A stretch of 64,000 nt of DNA from Methanosarcina sp. MSH10X1 (lineage in GTDB: Archaea; Halobacteriota; Methanosarcinia; Methanosarcinales; Methanosarcinaceae). Shown here piece by piece: positions 37,501-45,589 of this stretch. Under the pieces are notes generated by a model. The model was not told the origin of the DNA and made no database searches. It saw only the letters and a program-made list of their open reading frames with translations. Positions within the stretch are counted from its first letter, which is position 1, and each line of letters begins with the position of its first letter. Where the stretch lies: assembly GCF_004099695.1 (NCBI RefSeq), contig NZ_SCHL01000001.1:124001-188000 (forward strand), in the 5' to 3' direction. A program made the translations under genes and the position numbers.

Positions 37501-38049
37501 TTATACTTTTTTTAACTTTGACATTACGTTCTGCTTCACCAGTTTTTCATACTTTTTCCAGGCGTTTTCATCAACTTCAGGCATTGAAACGATGTGAGCC
37601 TCGCTTCTTGCAGGGGCGGTGCAGGAGTCTATTGCCTTCTGGATGGCAGCTAAATCGGTGTTTCCGACCATATCTATTACCTTTATTTCCCTGAGGAAGC
37701 GGGAGATTGCAGTCATAGGGATTTCATTCAGATAGGGCAGGGAGGCATGTGAACCGACAATCTTTCGTGAGCCTGCCATTGTGGAAACCCCGCCTTCCGC
37801 GAGTGCTATAAGGGATTGACCTGACAGGTGGGCGCTATCCTCTCCGCAGACGATCAGGCAGCTTATGTTCGGGTTTGCAAGCACATTGACAATTACTTTT
37901 TCAACCCCGAAGTTTTCGGAAAAGCAGGTTCCGCAAATTGCGTAGTTTTTCAATTCCCAGTTCCTGTAATCAGAGGCAAGCGTTACCACGGCTACGCTTG
38001 AATTTACATTCCCTATTACATAATCCCCGGAAGTTACAGGCCATTCCAT
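37501..38049 (-). CDS. soluble MtrA-like corrinoid protein
   Basis: The product has 182 residues and matches the cytoplasmic domain of tetrahydromethanopterin S-methyltransferase subunit A: WPVTSGDYVIGN, VAVVTLASDY, YAICGTCFSENFGVEKVIVNVLANPNI, then VCGEDSAHLSGQSLIAL. The His in the latter matches the cobamide-ligating position. The C-terminal membrane helix of the true Mtr subunit is absent and no other mtr gene is near. I infer a stand-alone methyl-carrying corrinoid protein paralogous to MtrA. Confidence 0.85.
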   Translation of the reverse strand: MEWPVTSGDYVIGNVNSSVAVVTLASDYRNWELKNYAICGTCFSENFGVEKVIVNVLANPNISCLIVCGEDSAHLSGQSLIALAEGGVSTMAGSRKIVGSHASLPYLNEIPMTAISRFLREIKVIDMVGNTDLAAIQKAIDSCTAPARSEAHIVSMPEVDENAWKKYEKLVKQNVMSKLKKV

Positions 38050-38452
38050 GATACTTGCTCCTGCTATAGCTCATTATTTAAAATCGATAGATTAATACTA
38101 TTTTTTTGTCTTTGACATTTTCTGGAACTCATTTTATTAGCTCCTGTTGAAAAAAGTTTCTTTTTTGTATTATTTCTTTTTTGTATTATTTCTTTATTTT
38201 TTATTTCTTTTTAGTAGACGAGATGGAGAAGGCTGCTTCCTTTTTTTGTGAAATAGATTTTTAGTTGACTAATTTTTCACTGGCGTTGATATGATGCCAT
38301 TACCCATTAAATCCAGGCTTCTGGCATTAGGAGCGGTAAATGAAGTGGAGAAACTGCAAAAATATTGGTTCATTCAGTGTCCTGTTCCATGCTGCAATCT
38401 AGAATGGATCTGATGTCTCCTATCAGGAAATATCCAGCTCCCTACATCTCCT
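38050..38452. other. intergenic region, T-rich
   Basis: It contains short TTCTTTTTTGTATTA repeats around 38158-38200 and no gene. Confidence 0.5.
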
Positions 38453-38689
38453 TTACGGAGCATCCTCAACGGGATTCAATAAGGGTTCAATTAAGGGAAA
38501 GGTCCCGATCCCCTGGGTCGTGAGGTTGTCCGAGATTAGGCTGCCGCTAACAGTCCCGTCATATATGATCTCCATACTCAGCGGCGTGATTACCAATGTC
38601 CTGAATGAGAACCGGTTACCTTCAACCGTGCCCTCGACTATCCTCGACTATTCTCCGGTGTTCGCTGCCCCATTCGTGATGTCAGTTTC
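38453..38689 (-). pseudogene. remnant of a beta-rich protein (truncated, internal stop)
   Basis: The minus-strand frame reads IVEGTVEGNRFSF, then SMEIIYDGTVSGSLISDN, then QGIGTFPLIEPL to TAA 38453. The pattern GTVxGNxFSF...YDGTVSGxxISG...GxFPF is typical of a small beta domain seen in diverse secreted or lipid-binding proteins. A TAG interrupts the frame near 38650, where CGACTATC-type bases are duplicated, and nothing recognisable precedes ~38689. No start codon. Confidence 0.5.
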
Positions 38690-38879
38690 GGGCCGCCGAA
38701 GTGCTGGCGATCGCTGGGAGCTGGCAGTACTGAGATAGGCGGTCATCCATACTTCTATCACTCTGGCTTCAGTACGATGTAAGGCTCTTCCATGCTTTTC
38801 AGCTTTTCACGGTCAAATATTATAGATTATTGAATTGTCCACTGGTCTTATAAATTAAATTGCTACCTAAAGCTTCAGC

Positions 38880-40217
38880 TCAAAGATTTTTTATCTCAGC
38901 CTCTGCAAGTCTCCGTTTTTCGATTTTTAAAAGCCTGAAAGAGAGAAAAACGACCGTATATATGATTGCGGCTGCTATCAGGAAAGAGATTGCTCCCACC
39001 TGTGTGTAAAGCAAGCCTCCTGCGAGCAAGCCTATTATGCTTGCAAGGCTGCTCGCGCTTATGGCAAATCCCTGCACCGAGCCCTGATATCTGCTGCCTG
39101 CAAATTTCGAGAGAATAGAGAGGACACAGGGCCACATAACTCCGTTTCCAAGCGCAAAAAAGACGGCTGCCACATATATTAGAAGGAGATTTCCGGGCAC
39201 GATCAGGATGAACTGCAGGCCGAGAATGAAGCCTCCTGCAACAATAAGGATGGACTCCCTGTATGACTTAGCAAGTTTTGCCAGCACAGGACCCTGTACA
39301 AATGCCATAAGTGCACTGATTACGGAAAAATAAATGCCCAGTTCGGCAGGGTTCCAGTTTAGGGCAGCGACCGAAAAGATAGGAAATGCCGTATAATAAA
39401 TATTGAAACCAAGGAAAATGAGAAAATACAACATCAACATAAAAGGAATGTATTCAAGCTTGAAAACTTCGCTGAAAGTTATCTTTTCTCCTGCTACGTT
39501 GTAGCATTCTTTATGTTCCTGTCCAAGCACCTTTCTGAGATTTTCTGGTTGGGAATAACTTTCGGTTACGCAGGGCTTCGTATCCGGGAGAAGGAAAAGC
39601 ACGATGAGCGTTCCTACAACTGAGATAAACAGGGCTACGGAAACAGGAAGAAGTTCACCATAAATGGTCGTTCCGAGGATGCCTGCAAGGGCAGGGCCAA
39701 CTACATATCCAAGATTTGAAGCAACCGACATCCTGCCGTAATTCTTGTTCCTATCTTCTTCAGATGTTAGGTCGGCAAGATAGGCGTTTGCTACGGATAC
39801 ATTTCCTCCGGTGGCACCGTCAAGAGCCCTTGCAAAGAACAATGCAAACAGAGGCAGGGTAACTGTAAAGGCACCAAGAAGACCGGATTCTACCTTTATC
39901 AAAGGGATTACAGGCAGGAACAGGGCAGCAAGAAAGATTACCCAGGCAAGAAGGGTTCCTAGCTGGCTCAGTAACAGGATCTTTTTTCTGCCGTAGAGGT
40001 CAGACCACCGCCCAAGGATAGGGGCTCCGATGAATTGAAAAGCCGGATAAGTAGAAGCTAGCAGGCCGTAGATCAAAGCATTTCCCCCGTAGTCTGTCAC
40101 AAGGAAGACAAGAAAAGTGAGAATAACCCCGAATCCAAGAGTTCCTATAAAGGTGATAGTATAAAGAGGAATTAGTGCCTTTCCGTCCGTGGATGAAGGT
40201 TCCGAATCCCGAATCAT
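38880..40217 (-). CDS. MFS transporter (multidrug/sugar efflux type)
   Basis: The product has 445 residues with twelve predicted helices. The family motif A between helices 2 and 3 is present (GRWSDLYGRKKILLL). Other conserved parts are FARALDGATGGNVSVANAYLAD and RMSVASNLGYVVGPALAG. A central cytoplasmic loop (~215-250) separates two six-helix halves. It resembles TetA/drug:H+ antiporters; the substrate is unknown. ATG 40217. Confidence 0.9.
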   Translation of the reverse strand: MIRDSEPSSTDGKALIPLYTITFIGTLGFGVILTFLVFLVTDYGGNALIYGLLASTYPAFQFIGAPILGRWSDLYGRKKILLLSQLGTLLAWVIFLAALFLPVIPLIKVESGLLGAFTVTLPLFALFFARALDGATGGNVSVANAYLADLTSEEDRNKNYGRMSVASNLGYVVGPALAGILGTTIYGELLPVSVALFISVVGTLIVLFLLPDTKPCVTESYSQPENLRKVLGQEHKECYNVAGEKITFSEVFKLEYIPFMLMLYFLIFLGFNIYYTAFPIFSVAALNWNPAELGIYFSVISALMAFVQGPVLAKLAKSYRESILIVAGGFILGLQFILIVPGNLLLIYVAAVFFALGNGVMWPCVLSILSKFAGSRYQGSVQGFAISASSLASIIGLLAGGLLYTQVGAISFLIAAAIIYTVVFLSFRLLKIEKRRLAEAEIKNL

Positions 40218-40734
40218 CCGTAAATGATATGCATATTCTATGCCTTATATTATATCTCCATTAAATTCTCCCGGTCCAGCTCAATCGCAGACAGCTTACT
40301 CGGGGCTTTTATGTAGTTTTGAGGTCGAGTATTGACCCTGGAGGTTATTGAAAAAGATTTATCGGTCCATTTGCTTTTCCAGAGCCTTTAGGAGATATGG
40401 CTGATATTAAGGGGATAGGTAAGAATTGAAAACCTTCTCTTGCACCCTCAATATCTTTTTTTAATAATATGCACGTTTAAAGAAATTATTTTTGAATTCC
40501 TGGTTATCTTCATCTTTTATAAAGGGAAATAAAGTATCATCAAGTTTTAAAAGCCTCGACCCAGAAAAATGTATGGATTATTGCAAAAAGTATACTTATA
40601 TTTTAATTTTACAATATGAGATTTAATCCCAGCTTGCCTCCCTGAGAAATAAGTCGAAAATCGGGAAGCGATAAAAGGGAACTTAAGGATCTTTAGAATT
40701 GAAGGAATGGAGATCTTGAAAAATAGAAGGGAAA
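40218..40734. other. intergenic region
   Basis: Upstream region of the MFS gene. No gene or strong repeat noticed. Confidence 0.5.
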
Positions 40735-40917
40735 TTAAAAAACGGGTGGATGCTTCGAGACTTTGAGAAAAATGGACTTCAGGGAAGTTCGAACAAAAAC
40801 TGCGGCACCTGCTGCTTTTATATTGTCGTCGCGCACTCTGATTCCTTCCGGAGTAACTGCAGCAGGAGTCGCTAATGAATCCCGTACAGGCAACCTGTCC
40901 TGCAACTCTGATATGTT
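40735..40917 (-). pseudogene. possible gene remnant, unidentified
   Basis: A 61-codon frame without a start (40917 to TAA 40735) reads like protein: LQDRLPVRDSLATPAAVTPE, then GIRVRDDNIKAAGAAVFVRT. Just upstream another frame gives PTGNTTAAISAVIQLPFL, as if a frameshift separates two pieces. I cannot identify the parent protein. The alternative is a chance open frame. Confidence 0.3.
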
Positions 40918-41253
40918 TCAGGAAGGGCAGTTGGATGACAGCAGAAATTGCGGCTGTCGTATTTCCTGTAGGGACTCAACCTGCAGGTAGACCTGTAAGG
41001 ATCGGCTGCGGAAAGTAAAACCCGAAATACAGCGGTAGCAAGGCGGTGCCTGATACCGTGTGAGTGAGGGTTAGATTCCTTACACGAAGAATCTTTCAGG
41101 CAGTTCCTGAGGGCGGATTTCAGGGGCTTCCTGAAATATCTTTCTTATTTTTAGCTTTTATTCCAGGAGAAGAGTATCTACCGAAAAAAATTGTATCCCT
41201 GCTGGCATATTTCGGATTAGACACCAGCTGTTTAAGGTTTATTCAGGTTTGCT
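40918..41253. other. intergenic region
   Basis: GC-richer than its surroundings (40940-41060). It may contain more of the decayed gene called at 40735-40917. No RNA gene recognised. Confidence 0.4.
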
Positions 41254-41580
41254 TCAGGTTATTCTGTCACTGAGATTAAGCCCTATTACTCCTGCCACGA
41301 CAATGGTAAGAGAAATTATTTTCACGAAATTGGCAGGTTCCCTGAACCAGAAAATCCCGACAACAGTAATCAGAGCTGTCCCCAACCCTGCCCAGATCGC
41401 GTATGCAATGCTGATATCCATACCTTTAAGGGCCAGGGTAAAAAAGAAAAAACTGAAAGCATAAAAAACAAAAATCAAAATTGAAGGAAAGAATTTTGAA
41501 AAACCCTGAGAAAGCTTCATACATGTAGTTCCGCAGACTTCAAACAAAATTGCCAGTAAAAGCAGATAATAAGAGTTCAT
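41254..41580 (-). CDS. small multidrug resistance (SMR/EmrE-like) transporter
   Basis: The product has 108 residues and four helices. The essential membrane Glu is present (LLLAILFEVCGTTCMKLS, residue 14). The family loops are there: ALKGMDISIAYAIWAGLGTALI and IFWFREP. It acts as a dimer exchanging cationic drugs or guanidinium-like compounds for protons. ATG 41580. Confidence 0.92.
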   Translation of the reverse strand: MNSYYLLLLAILFEVCGTTCMKLSQGFSKFFPSILIFVFYAFSFFFFTLALKGMDISIAYAIWAGLGTALITVVGIFWFREPANFVKIISLTIVVAGVIGLNLSDRIT

Positions 41581-41883
41581 TAATCACTATTTTTCGTTTC
41601 TTTATTTTAATAGTTTCTTTATTTTTATATTTTCCTCAGCATTTGCCTCTCATTCAGCTCCTTTGTTTCTCAATCTGAATTCACCGTTTCCTGACAAGTA
41701 TTAATCGGCACAATTTCTAGCCCCGATTTTACGGTCTATGTCTTTCCTGAATCTCCTGAAAGGCAGTTACCATATCTGGCTGGTACAGCTGCATTTTTCA
41801 ATTGAAACTGCAATTGATGGTCCAGAAAGTTTTATTTCGTTTGCAGATTTTTATCGTTGTAACCCGGATTTTTTACAGGTAAA
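41581..41883. other. intergenic region
   Basis: Shared upstream region of the SMR gene (minus) and the first CxxC gene (plus). No gene seen. Confidence 0.5.
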
Positions 41884-42042
41884 TTTATATATGATAAGAA
41901 CCACGGACATATTGGCAGTAAAAATAAAGAGTCATATAATCTGTTATTAAAAACTTCATTTTTGTTTTTAATAAAAGAATGTATAGATCTTATTTTTATA
42001 GCAATCTAAACTGTATCCGCTATAAGCGGAGGTGAAACGAGA
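41884..42042 (+). promoter_or_regulatory. promoter and structured leader of CxxC gene 1
   Basis: TATA TTTATATAT (41884-41892) predicts a start near 41915, giving a ~125-nt leader. Hairpin 1: ATTAAAAAC (41946-41954) with GTTTTTAAT (41964-41972), nine perfect pairs, inside a conserved block opening ATAATCTGTT. Hairpin 2: TCCGCT (42016-42021) with AGCGGA (42025-42030), which covers the first bases of the Shine-Dalgarno GGAGGTG (42028-42034). Confidence 0.75.
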
Positions 42043-42264
42043 ATGAGTTTTAATGACAGAGGGAGCTCTTTCAGGGGAAGAGACAGCAACCGGGGAAACA
42101 GAGACGGAAACCGTGGAGGTTTCAGAGGCGGCAACAGCGGCCCCAGGGAAATGCACAACGCAACCTGTTCAGACTGTGGTGTAGAGACCCAGGTCCCATT
42201 CAAGCCAGCTGAAGGAAGACCGGTTTATTGTAGAGACTGCCTACCAAACCACAGGAAGTTCTAA
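42043..42264 (+). CDS. RGG-rich CxxC-x17-CxxC zinc-binding protein, copy 1
   Basis: The product has 73 residues. The N-terminal half is Arg/Gly/Asn-rich (RGRDSNRGNRDGNRGGFRGG), an RGG-type RNA-binding tract. The C-terminal half is CSDCGVETQVPF...YCRDC with exactly 17 residues between the CxxC pairs, then LPNHRKF. This fits the CxxC-x17-CxxC domain family (TIGR04272-type). I infer a small RNA-binding or RNA-chaperone protein. First gene of a duplicated module; closest to copy 3. Confidence 0.85.
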   Translation: MSFNDRGSSFRGRDSNRGNRDGNRGGFRGGNSGPREMHNATCSDCGVETQVPFKPAEGRPVYCRDCLPNHRKF

Positions 42265-42302
42265 GTCCAGAAATTTCAGAATTTTTCGATTATAATCATA
42301 CC

Positions 42303-42340
42303 GGAAACCTCCCTGAAAAGGGGTTTCCAAACTCCTTTTA
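42303..42340 (+). terminator. hairpin terminator after CxxC gene 1
   Basis: GGAAACC (42303-42309) pairs with GGTTTCC (42322-42328) and CTCCTTTTATTC follows. Confidence 0.55.
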
Positions 42341-42420
42341 TTCTTACATATAACCAGTCACGAAAGAGCCTTTTTTTCTGAGGAAGCCGCTTATATTTCT
42401 CCCGCCACGGTGGGGAAATC

Positions 42421-42573
42421 TTATATAGCATGAGAAGGGATATACTTTCAGTAAAAATAATGAGACATATAATCTGTTATTAAAAACTCCATTTTTGTTT
42501 TTAATTAATAAGTTATATCCGATCATGTTTTTATCCGGTACATGTATCCTTTATAAGCGGAGGTGAAACGAAA
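42421..42573 (+). promoter_or_regulatory. promoter and structured leader of CxxC gene 2
   Basis: TATA TTATATA (42421-42427). Hairpin 1: ATTAAAAAC (42479-42487) and GTTTTTAAT (42497-42505). Hairpin 2: TCCTTT (42547-42552) against AGCGGA (42556-42561), one mismatch and one G-U pair, so this RBS stem is the weakest of the four. SD GGAGGTG precedes ATG 42574. Confidence 0.7.
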
Positions 42574-42780
42574 ATGGGTTTTAATGACAGAGGAAATTCC
42601 TACCGTGGCGGCAACCGAAACAACAACCGCGGAGGCTTCAGAGGCGGCAATAGCGGCCCCAGGGAAATGACTAAAGTTACCTGTTCGGACTGCGGTGTTG
42701 AGACCGAGGTTCCATTCAAGCCGACCGAAGGAAGACCTGTTTACTGCAGAGACTGCCTGCCTAACCACAGGAAATTCTAA
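42574..42780 (+). CDS. RGG-rich CxxC-x17-CxxC zinc-binding protein, copy 2
   Basis: The product has 68 residues. It differs from copy 4 at only two positions (RNNNRG versus RDGNRG). The Arg/Gly/Asn-rich start (NSYRGGNRNNNRGGFRGG) is followed by CSDCGVETEVPF, KPTEGRPVYCRDC and LPNHRKF. Monocistronic: its own promoter, leader and terminator. It precedes aIF-1A copy 1. Confidence 0.85.
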   Translation: MGFNDRGNSYRGGNRNNNRGGFRGGNSGPREMTKVTCSDCGVETEVPFKPTEGRPVYCRDCLPNHRKF

Positions 42781-42793
42781 ACTAAGAATTCTT

Positions 42794-42849
42794 AAAGTGA
42801 AGTGTTGATCTAAAAGTTATTTATATCAACACCTGCTCCACTTTTTATT
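42794..42849 (+). terminator. hairpin terminator after CxxC gene 2
   Basis: Inner arms GTGTTGAT (42802-42809) and ATCAACAC (42825-42832), outer arms AAAGTG and CACTTT, then TTTTTATTC. Confidence 0.6.
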
Positions 42850-43256
42850 CTATGTACTCTTACTTATGGCAGGTGAGGGGCAGAGAGCCCTATTTTTAAA
42901 TATTTATTTAAATATTTAATTTCATTCAGTAAGTGGGGGATAAATAGAATTCACTGCATTTTTATAACTCATTTAAATAATATAAAAATGCTCAAAAAGG
43001 TTTTAAAGCAACTCTCAGTCTACGGTATGAAGAGTAAATGAAGGTCTTTAAAAATCTTTAAATTGTAAATCTCCTGAGATCTCAGGTTTCTCAGTGATTA
43101 AAGGTTTCTTGGAGGTCTTTTAATTCCTATCCCTTTATTAACCTTCACATCAGAGTACCTGAAGCCTCGATAGGCGCAGAAAGTCTGAAGACGAAGGTAG
43201 AATAAGAATATATTGTAATAATATAATTTAAATTAATAACACTAAGAGGAATAAAC
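42850..43256. other. spacer before aIF-1A copy 1
   Basis: AT-rich. GGTCTTTAAAAATCTTTAAA (43045-43064) resembles a GGTCTC...GATCTTTAAAG stretch upstream of the second aIF-1A copy, consistent with duplication of the whole module. No gene seen. Confidence 0.5.
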
Positions 43257-43601
43257 CTGGCGAACTATAGAAGCAATATAAGGAAAAGAAAAGCAGGAAC
43301 CGGAAGTTCCGCGCCCTCCACTCAGGAAGTAACACGGGTGCGTACTCCGCGCAAGGAAAACCACGAGGTCCTGGCAACCGTATCAAGCCTCCTGGGTTCA
43401 AAAAGAGTTACATTACAGTGTATGGACGGGGTCGTCCGGATGGGCAGGATTCCAGGGTCCAAAAATAAGAAAATGTGGATTCGCGAGGGAGATGTAGTAA
43501 TTGTCGCTCCCTGGGATATTCAGGATTCCAAAGCCGATGTGATCTGGAAATATACAAGGCCCCAGATTGAATGGCTTGAGAGGAAAGGGTACCTGAAATA
43601 A
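43257..43601 (+). CDS. translation initiation factor aIF-1A, copy 1 (apparent CTG start)
   Basis: 114 residues if started at CTG 43257 ([14 protein letters not shown]), which aligns with the TTG-started copy 2 ([14 protein letters not shown]). AGAGGAA lies ~7 bases upstream. GTG 43338 is the first conventional start but would delete the basic tail. The OB-fold is intact: [59 protein letters not shown]. aIF-1A binds the small-subunit A site and helps start-codon selection. Poor start codon and better-expressed paralogue suggest differing dosage. Confidence 0.85.
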   Translation: MANYRSNIRKRKAGTGSSAPSTQEVTRVRTPRKENHEVLATVSSLLGSKRVTLQCMDGVVRMGRIPGSKNKKMWIREGDVVIVAPWDIQDSKADVIWKYTRPQIEWLERKGYLK

Positions 43602-44045
43602 GTACCCGAAATAACAAAGAAAACTTAATAAACTGTATTATCCTGATTATACTCCGGTTTTAACCAGCATACGGTTGAACCTTTCTCCCTTTTCCTAACT
43701 CCCTTTTGAAGCAATATTGCTACCACTTCAGCTTACTTAAGCTCGCTAACTAACCTTTAACCTTCCGGCTCATATCTAATCTTTTTAACTCATTTTCAAA
43801 CGATTAAACTTATATTTACTTCTCTAACCTTCTAATACCCAAGACTACTCTTAGTCTCTTCAGCTGATATGAGCCTCGCTAATTACTGTTTGACCTTTTA
43901 ATTTGCCTCAAAGGCATATTTGATTTCAACTGACAATACAAGTTCTGTCAGTAATCATTGCCTGGAAGTAATTCCAGAAATCTTGTGGTCCAAGAAAGAA
44001 AATTGAGAGCAAAAGTTAATTTTTAATCAAGATTTTTTCAAAAAA
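43602..44045. other. intergenic region
   Basis: No gene. It begins the separation between the two copies of the CxxC/aIF-1A module; T-rich and otherwise unremarkable. Confidence 0.5.
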
Positions 44046-44190
44046 GCTTGCAGTTAAACCATAGTAACTCAGAAAGCAATTAATTTTTGGTCAAGCTTTT
44101 TCCTAAAAAGGTTGTGGTCAAGCTTTTTCCTAAAAAGGTTGTGGTCAAGCTTTTTCCTAAAAAGGTTGCAGTTAAACCGGAATAGCTCAG
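44046..44190 (+). repeat. 27-bp tandem hairpin repeat with flanking direct repeats
   Basis: Three copies of a 27-bp unit (44089-44115, 44116-44142, 44143-44169) contain AAGCTTTTTCCTAAAAAGGTT, itself an inverted repeat. They are flanked by similar 27-bp segments starting GCTTGCAGTTAAACC (44046) and GGTTGCAGTTAAACC (44164). The hairpins resemble those of the 27.7/58.6 kb family. Confidence 0.85.
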
Positions 44191-44235
44191 TGGCAGGAAG
44201 GATTTTTGCATCATCGTTATTTTTATGAGTAAAAC

Positions 44236-44385
44236 TTATATAATTTGACTGTATACTAAGAACATTAAAAATAAAGAGATGTATAATCTGTTATTAAAAA
44301 CTAGTTTCTGTTTTTAATCAAAGAGCAATATACAGTCTTATTTTTAAACTATTGACTATCCGCTGTAAGCGGAGGTGAAAAGAAA
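44236..44385 (+). promoter_or_regulatory. promoter and structured leader of CxxC gene 3
   Basis: TATA TTATATAA (44236-44243). Hairpin 1: ATTAAAAAC (44293-44301) and GTTTTTAAT (44310-44318), the same stem with a different, shorter loop. Hairpin 2: TCCGCT (44359-44364) and AGCGGA (44368-44373), perfect, overlapping SD GGAGGTG. Confidence 0.75.
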
Positions 44386-44589
44386 ATGGCTTTTAATGAC
44401 AGAGGAAATTCCTTCAGGGGAAGAGACAGCAACCGCGGTGGCTTCGGAGGTCCCAAGGAAATGCACAACGCAACCTGTTCGGACTGTGGCGCTGAAACTC
44501 AGGTACCTTTCAGGCCTGACCCTGACAGACCAGTCTACTGCAGAGAATGTCTTCCTAACCACAGGAAACCCAGAGAAAACAGGTATTAA
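44386..44589 (+). CDS. RGG-rich CxxC-x17-CxxC zinc-binding protein, copy 3
   Basis: The product has 67 residues. It has a shortened RG tract (RGRDSNRGGFGG), CSDCGAETQVPF, 17 residues between the CxxC pairs and YCREC. The C-terminus is extended and different (NHRKPRENRY). Closest to copy 1 (EMHNATCSDCG), so it is the first gene of the second module. Confidence 0.85.
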   Translation: MAFNDRGNSFRGRDSNRGGFGGPKEMHNATCSDCGAETQVPFRPDPDRPVYCRECLPNHRKPRENRY

Positions 44590-44631
44590 TAGTGCCAGGT
44601 TTGCTCAATAAAATTATAATTGACAGATTAT

Positions 44632-44680
44632 GTCCGTTTCGTTCAGCTTGAGCATGCCAAACGGACCCCCTTCTTTTATG
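44632..44680 (+). terminator. hairpin terminator after CxxC gene 3
   Basis: GTCCGTTT (44632-44639) pairs with AAACGGAC (44659-44666), followed by CCCCCTTCTTTTATGG. Confidence 0.55.
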
Positions 44681-44932
44681 GTATTCTTATCGGACAGTAC
44701 TCTTATTTAACAGAATTTTATTAAACAGTACTCTGTTGAATGATTATAGCTTTCTCTTCTTATTGATTAGGACGTCTCTTCTTATTGAGCAGGAAATTGA
44801 GCTTTTTGTAACATTCTAAACCAGGAAGACAAAGCCTTATATTTATAGAAACTTGTTACTGAAAAAGATTTTTAATTGATTTGATTTTTACTACTCTTTT
44901 GGGCACTGGTTCATAGAAAGAGTTATATAATT

Positions 44933-45077
44933 AAATAACTATGTCGATGTAGTTGAAAATAAAGAGACGTATAATCTGTTATTAAAAACTCCATTTTTGT
45001 TTTTAATCAATAATTTTTATACAATCTTATTTTTACCCTATAATTAATTATCCGTTATAAACGGAGGTGAAACAAAA
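44933..45077 (+). promoter_or_regulatory. promoter and structured leader of CxxC gene 4 with compensatory RBS-stem change
   Basis: TATA TTATATAA (44933-44940). Hairpin 1: ATTAAAAAC (44981-44989) and GTTTTTAAT (44999-45007). Hairpin 2: TCCGTT (45051-45056) and AACGGA (45060-45065). The C-G pair of copies 1 and 3 is replaced by T-A on both sides, so the stem is kept although the sequence changed. Confidence 0.75.
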
Positions 45078-45284
45078 ATGGGTTTTAATGACAGAGGAAA
45101 TTCTTACCGTGGCGGCAACAGAGATGGCAATCGCGGAGGTTTCAGAGGCGGCAACAGCGGCCCCAGAGAAATGACTAAAGTTACCTGTTCGGACTGCGGT
45201 GTTGAGACTGAAGTTCCGTTCAAGCCAACCGAAGGAAGGCCGGTTTACTGCAGAGATTGCCTGCCTAACCACAGGAAATTCTAA
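45078..45284 (+). CDS. RGG-rich CxxC-x17-CxxC zinc-binding protein, copy 4
   Basis: The product has 68 residues, almost identical to copy 2. It carries the same RNA-binding-like RGG tract and Zn ligands CSDC and CRDC. Its leader contains the compensated RBS hairpin. It precedes aIF-1A copy 2. Confidence 0.85.
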   Translation: MGFNDRGNSYRGGNRDGNRGGFRGGNSGPREMTKVTCSDCGVETEVPFKPTEGRPVYCRDCLPNHRKF

Positions 45285-45295
45285 AAATAATCTAT

Positions 45296-45355
45296 ATTGA
45301 GTGTTAATTTAAAGACATGGCCAACTTTAAGGTTCATTTTTTATTGATACTCAAT
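45296..45355 (+). terminator. hairpin terminator after CxxC gene 4
   Basis: ATTGAGT (45296-45302) pairs with ACTCAAT (45349-45355), with further weak pairing inside and a T-rich right side. Confidence 0.5.
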
Positions 45356-45589
45356 TCATTTTATTATTTATTTCTATTCTCTTTGTTTTTTGCCTTTTAT
45401 TCAGGGGATTCCTGGGGAATTAAGAAAATAATGGTTAAATCAATGTATTAAAAATACAAAAGGTCTCAAAATAGCAAAGATCTTTAAAGACATCCTGGAA
45501 GAAAGAAAAAAAGCGAGTTGAGAGAAAACAGGAAAAAACCATTTGAGATCGGAACTATCAAAGTAAGAAACAAGTATTGGAGGAATAAT

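Noticed and set aside
40930-41090. GC-richer segment considered as a cobalamin-type riboswitch
   Set aside because: No recognisable B12-box or conserved core, and the next plus-strand gene is far away and unrelated.
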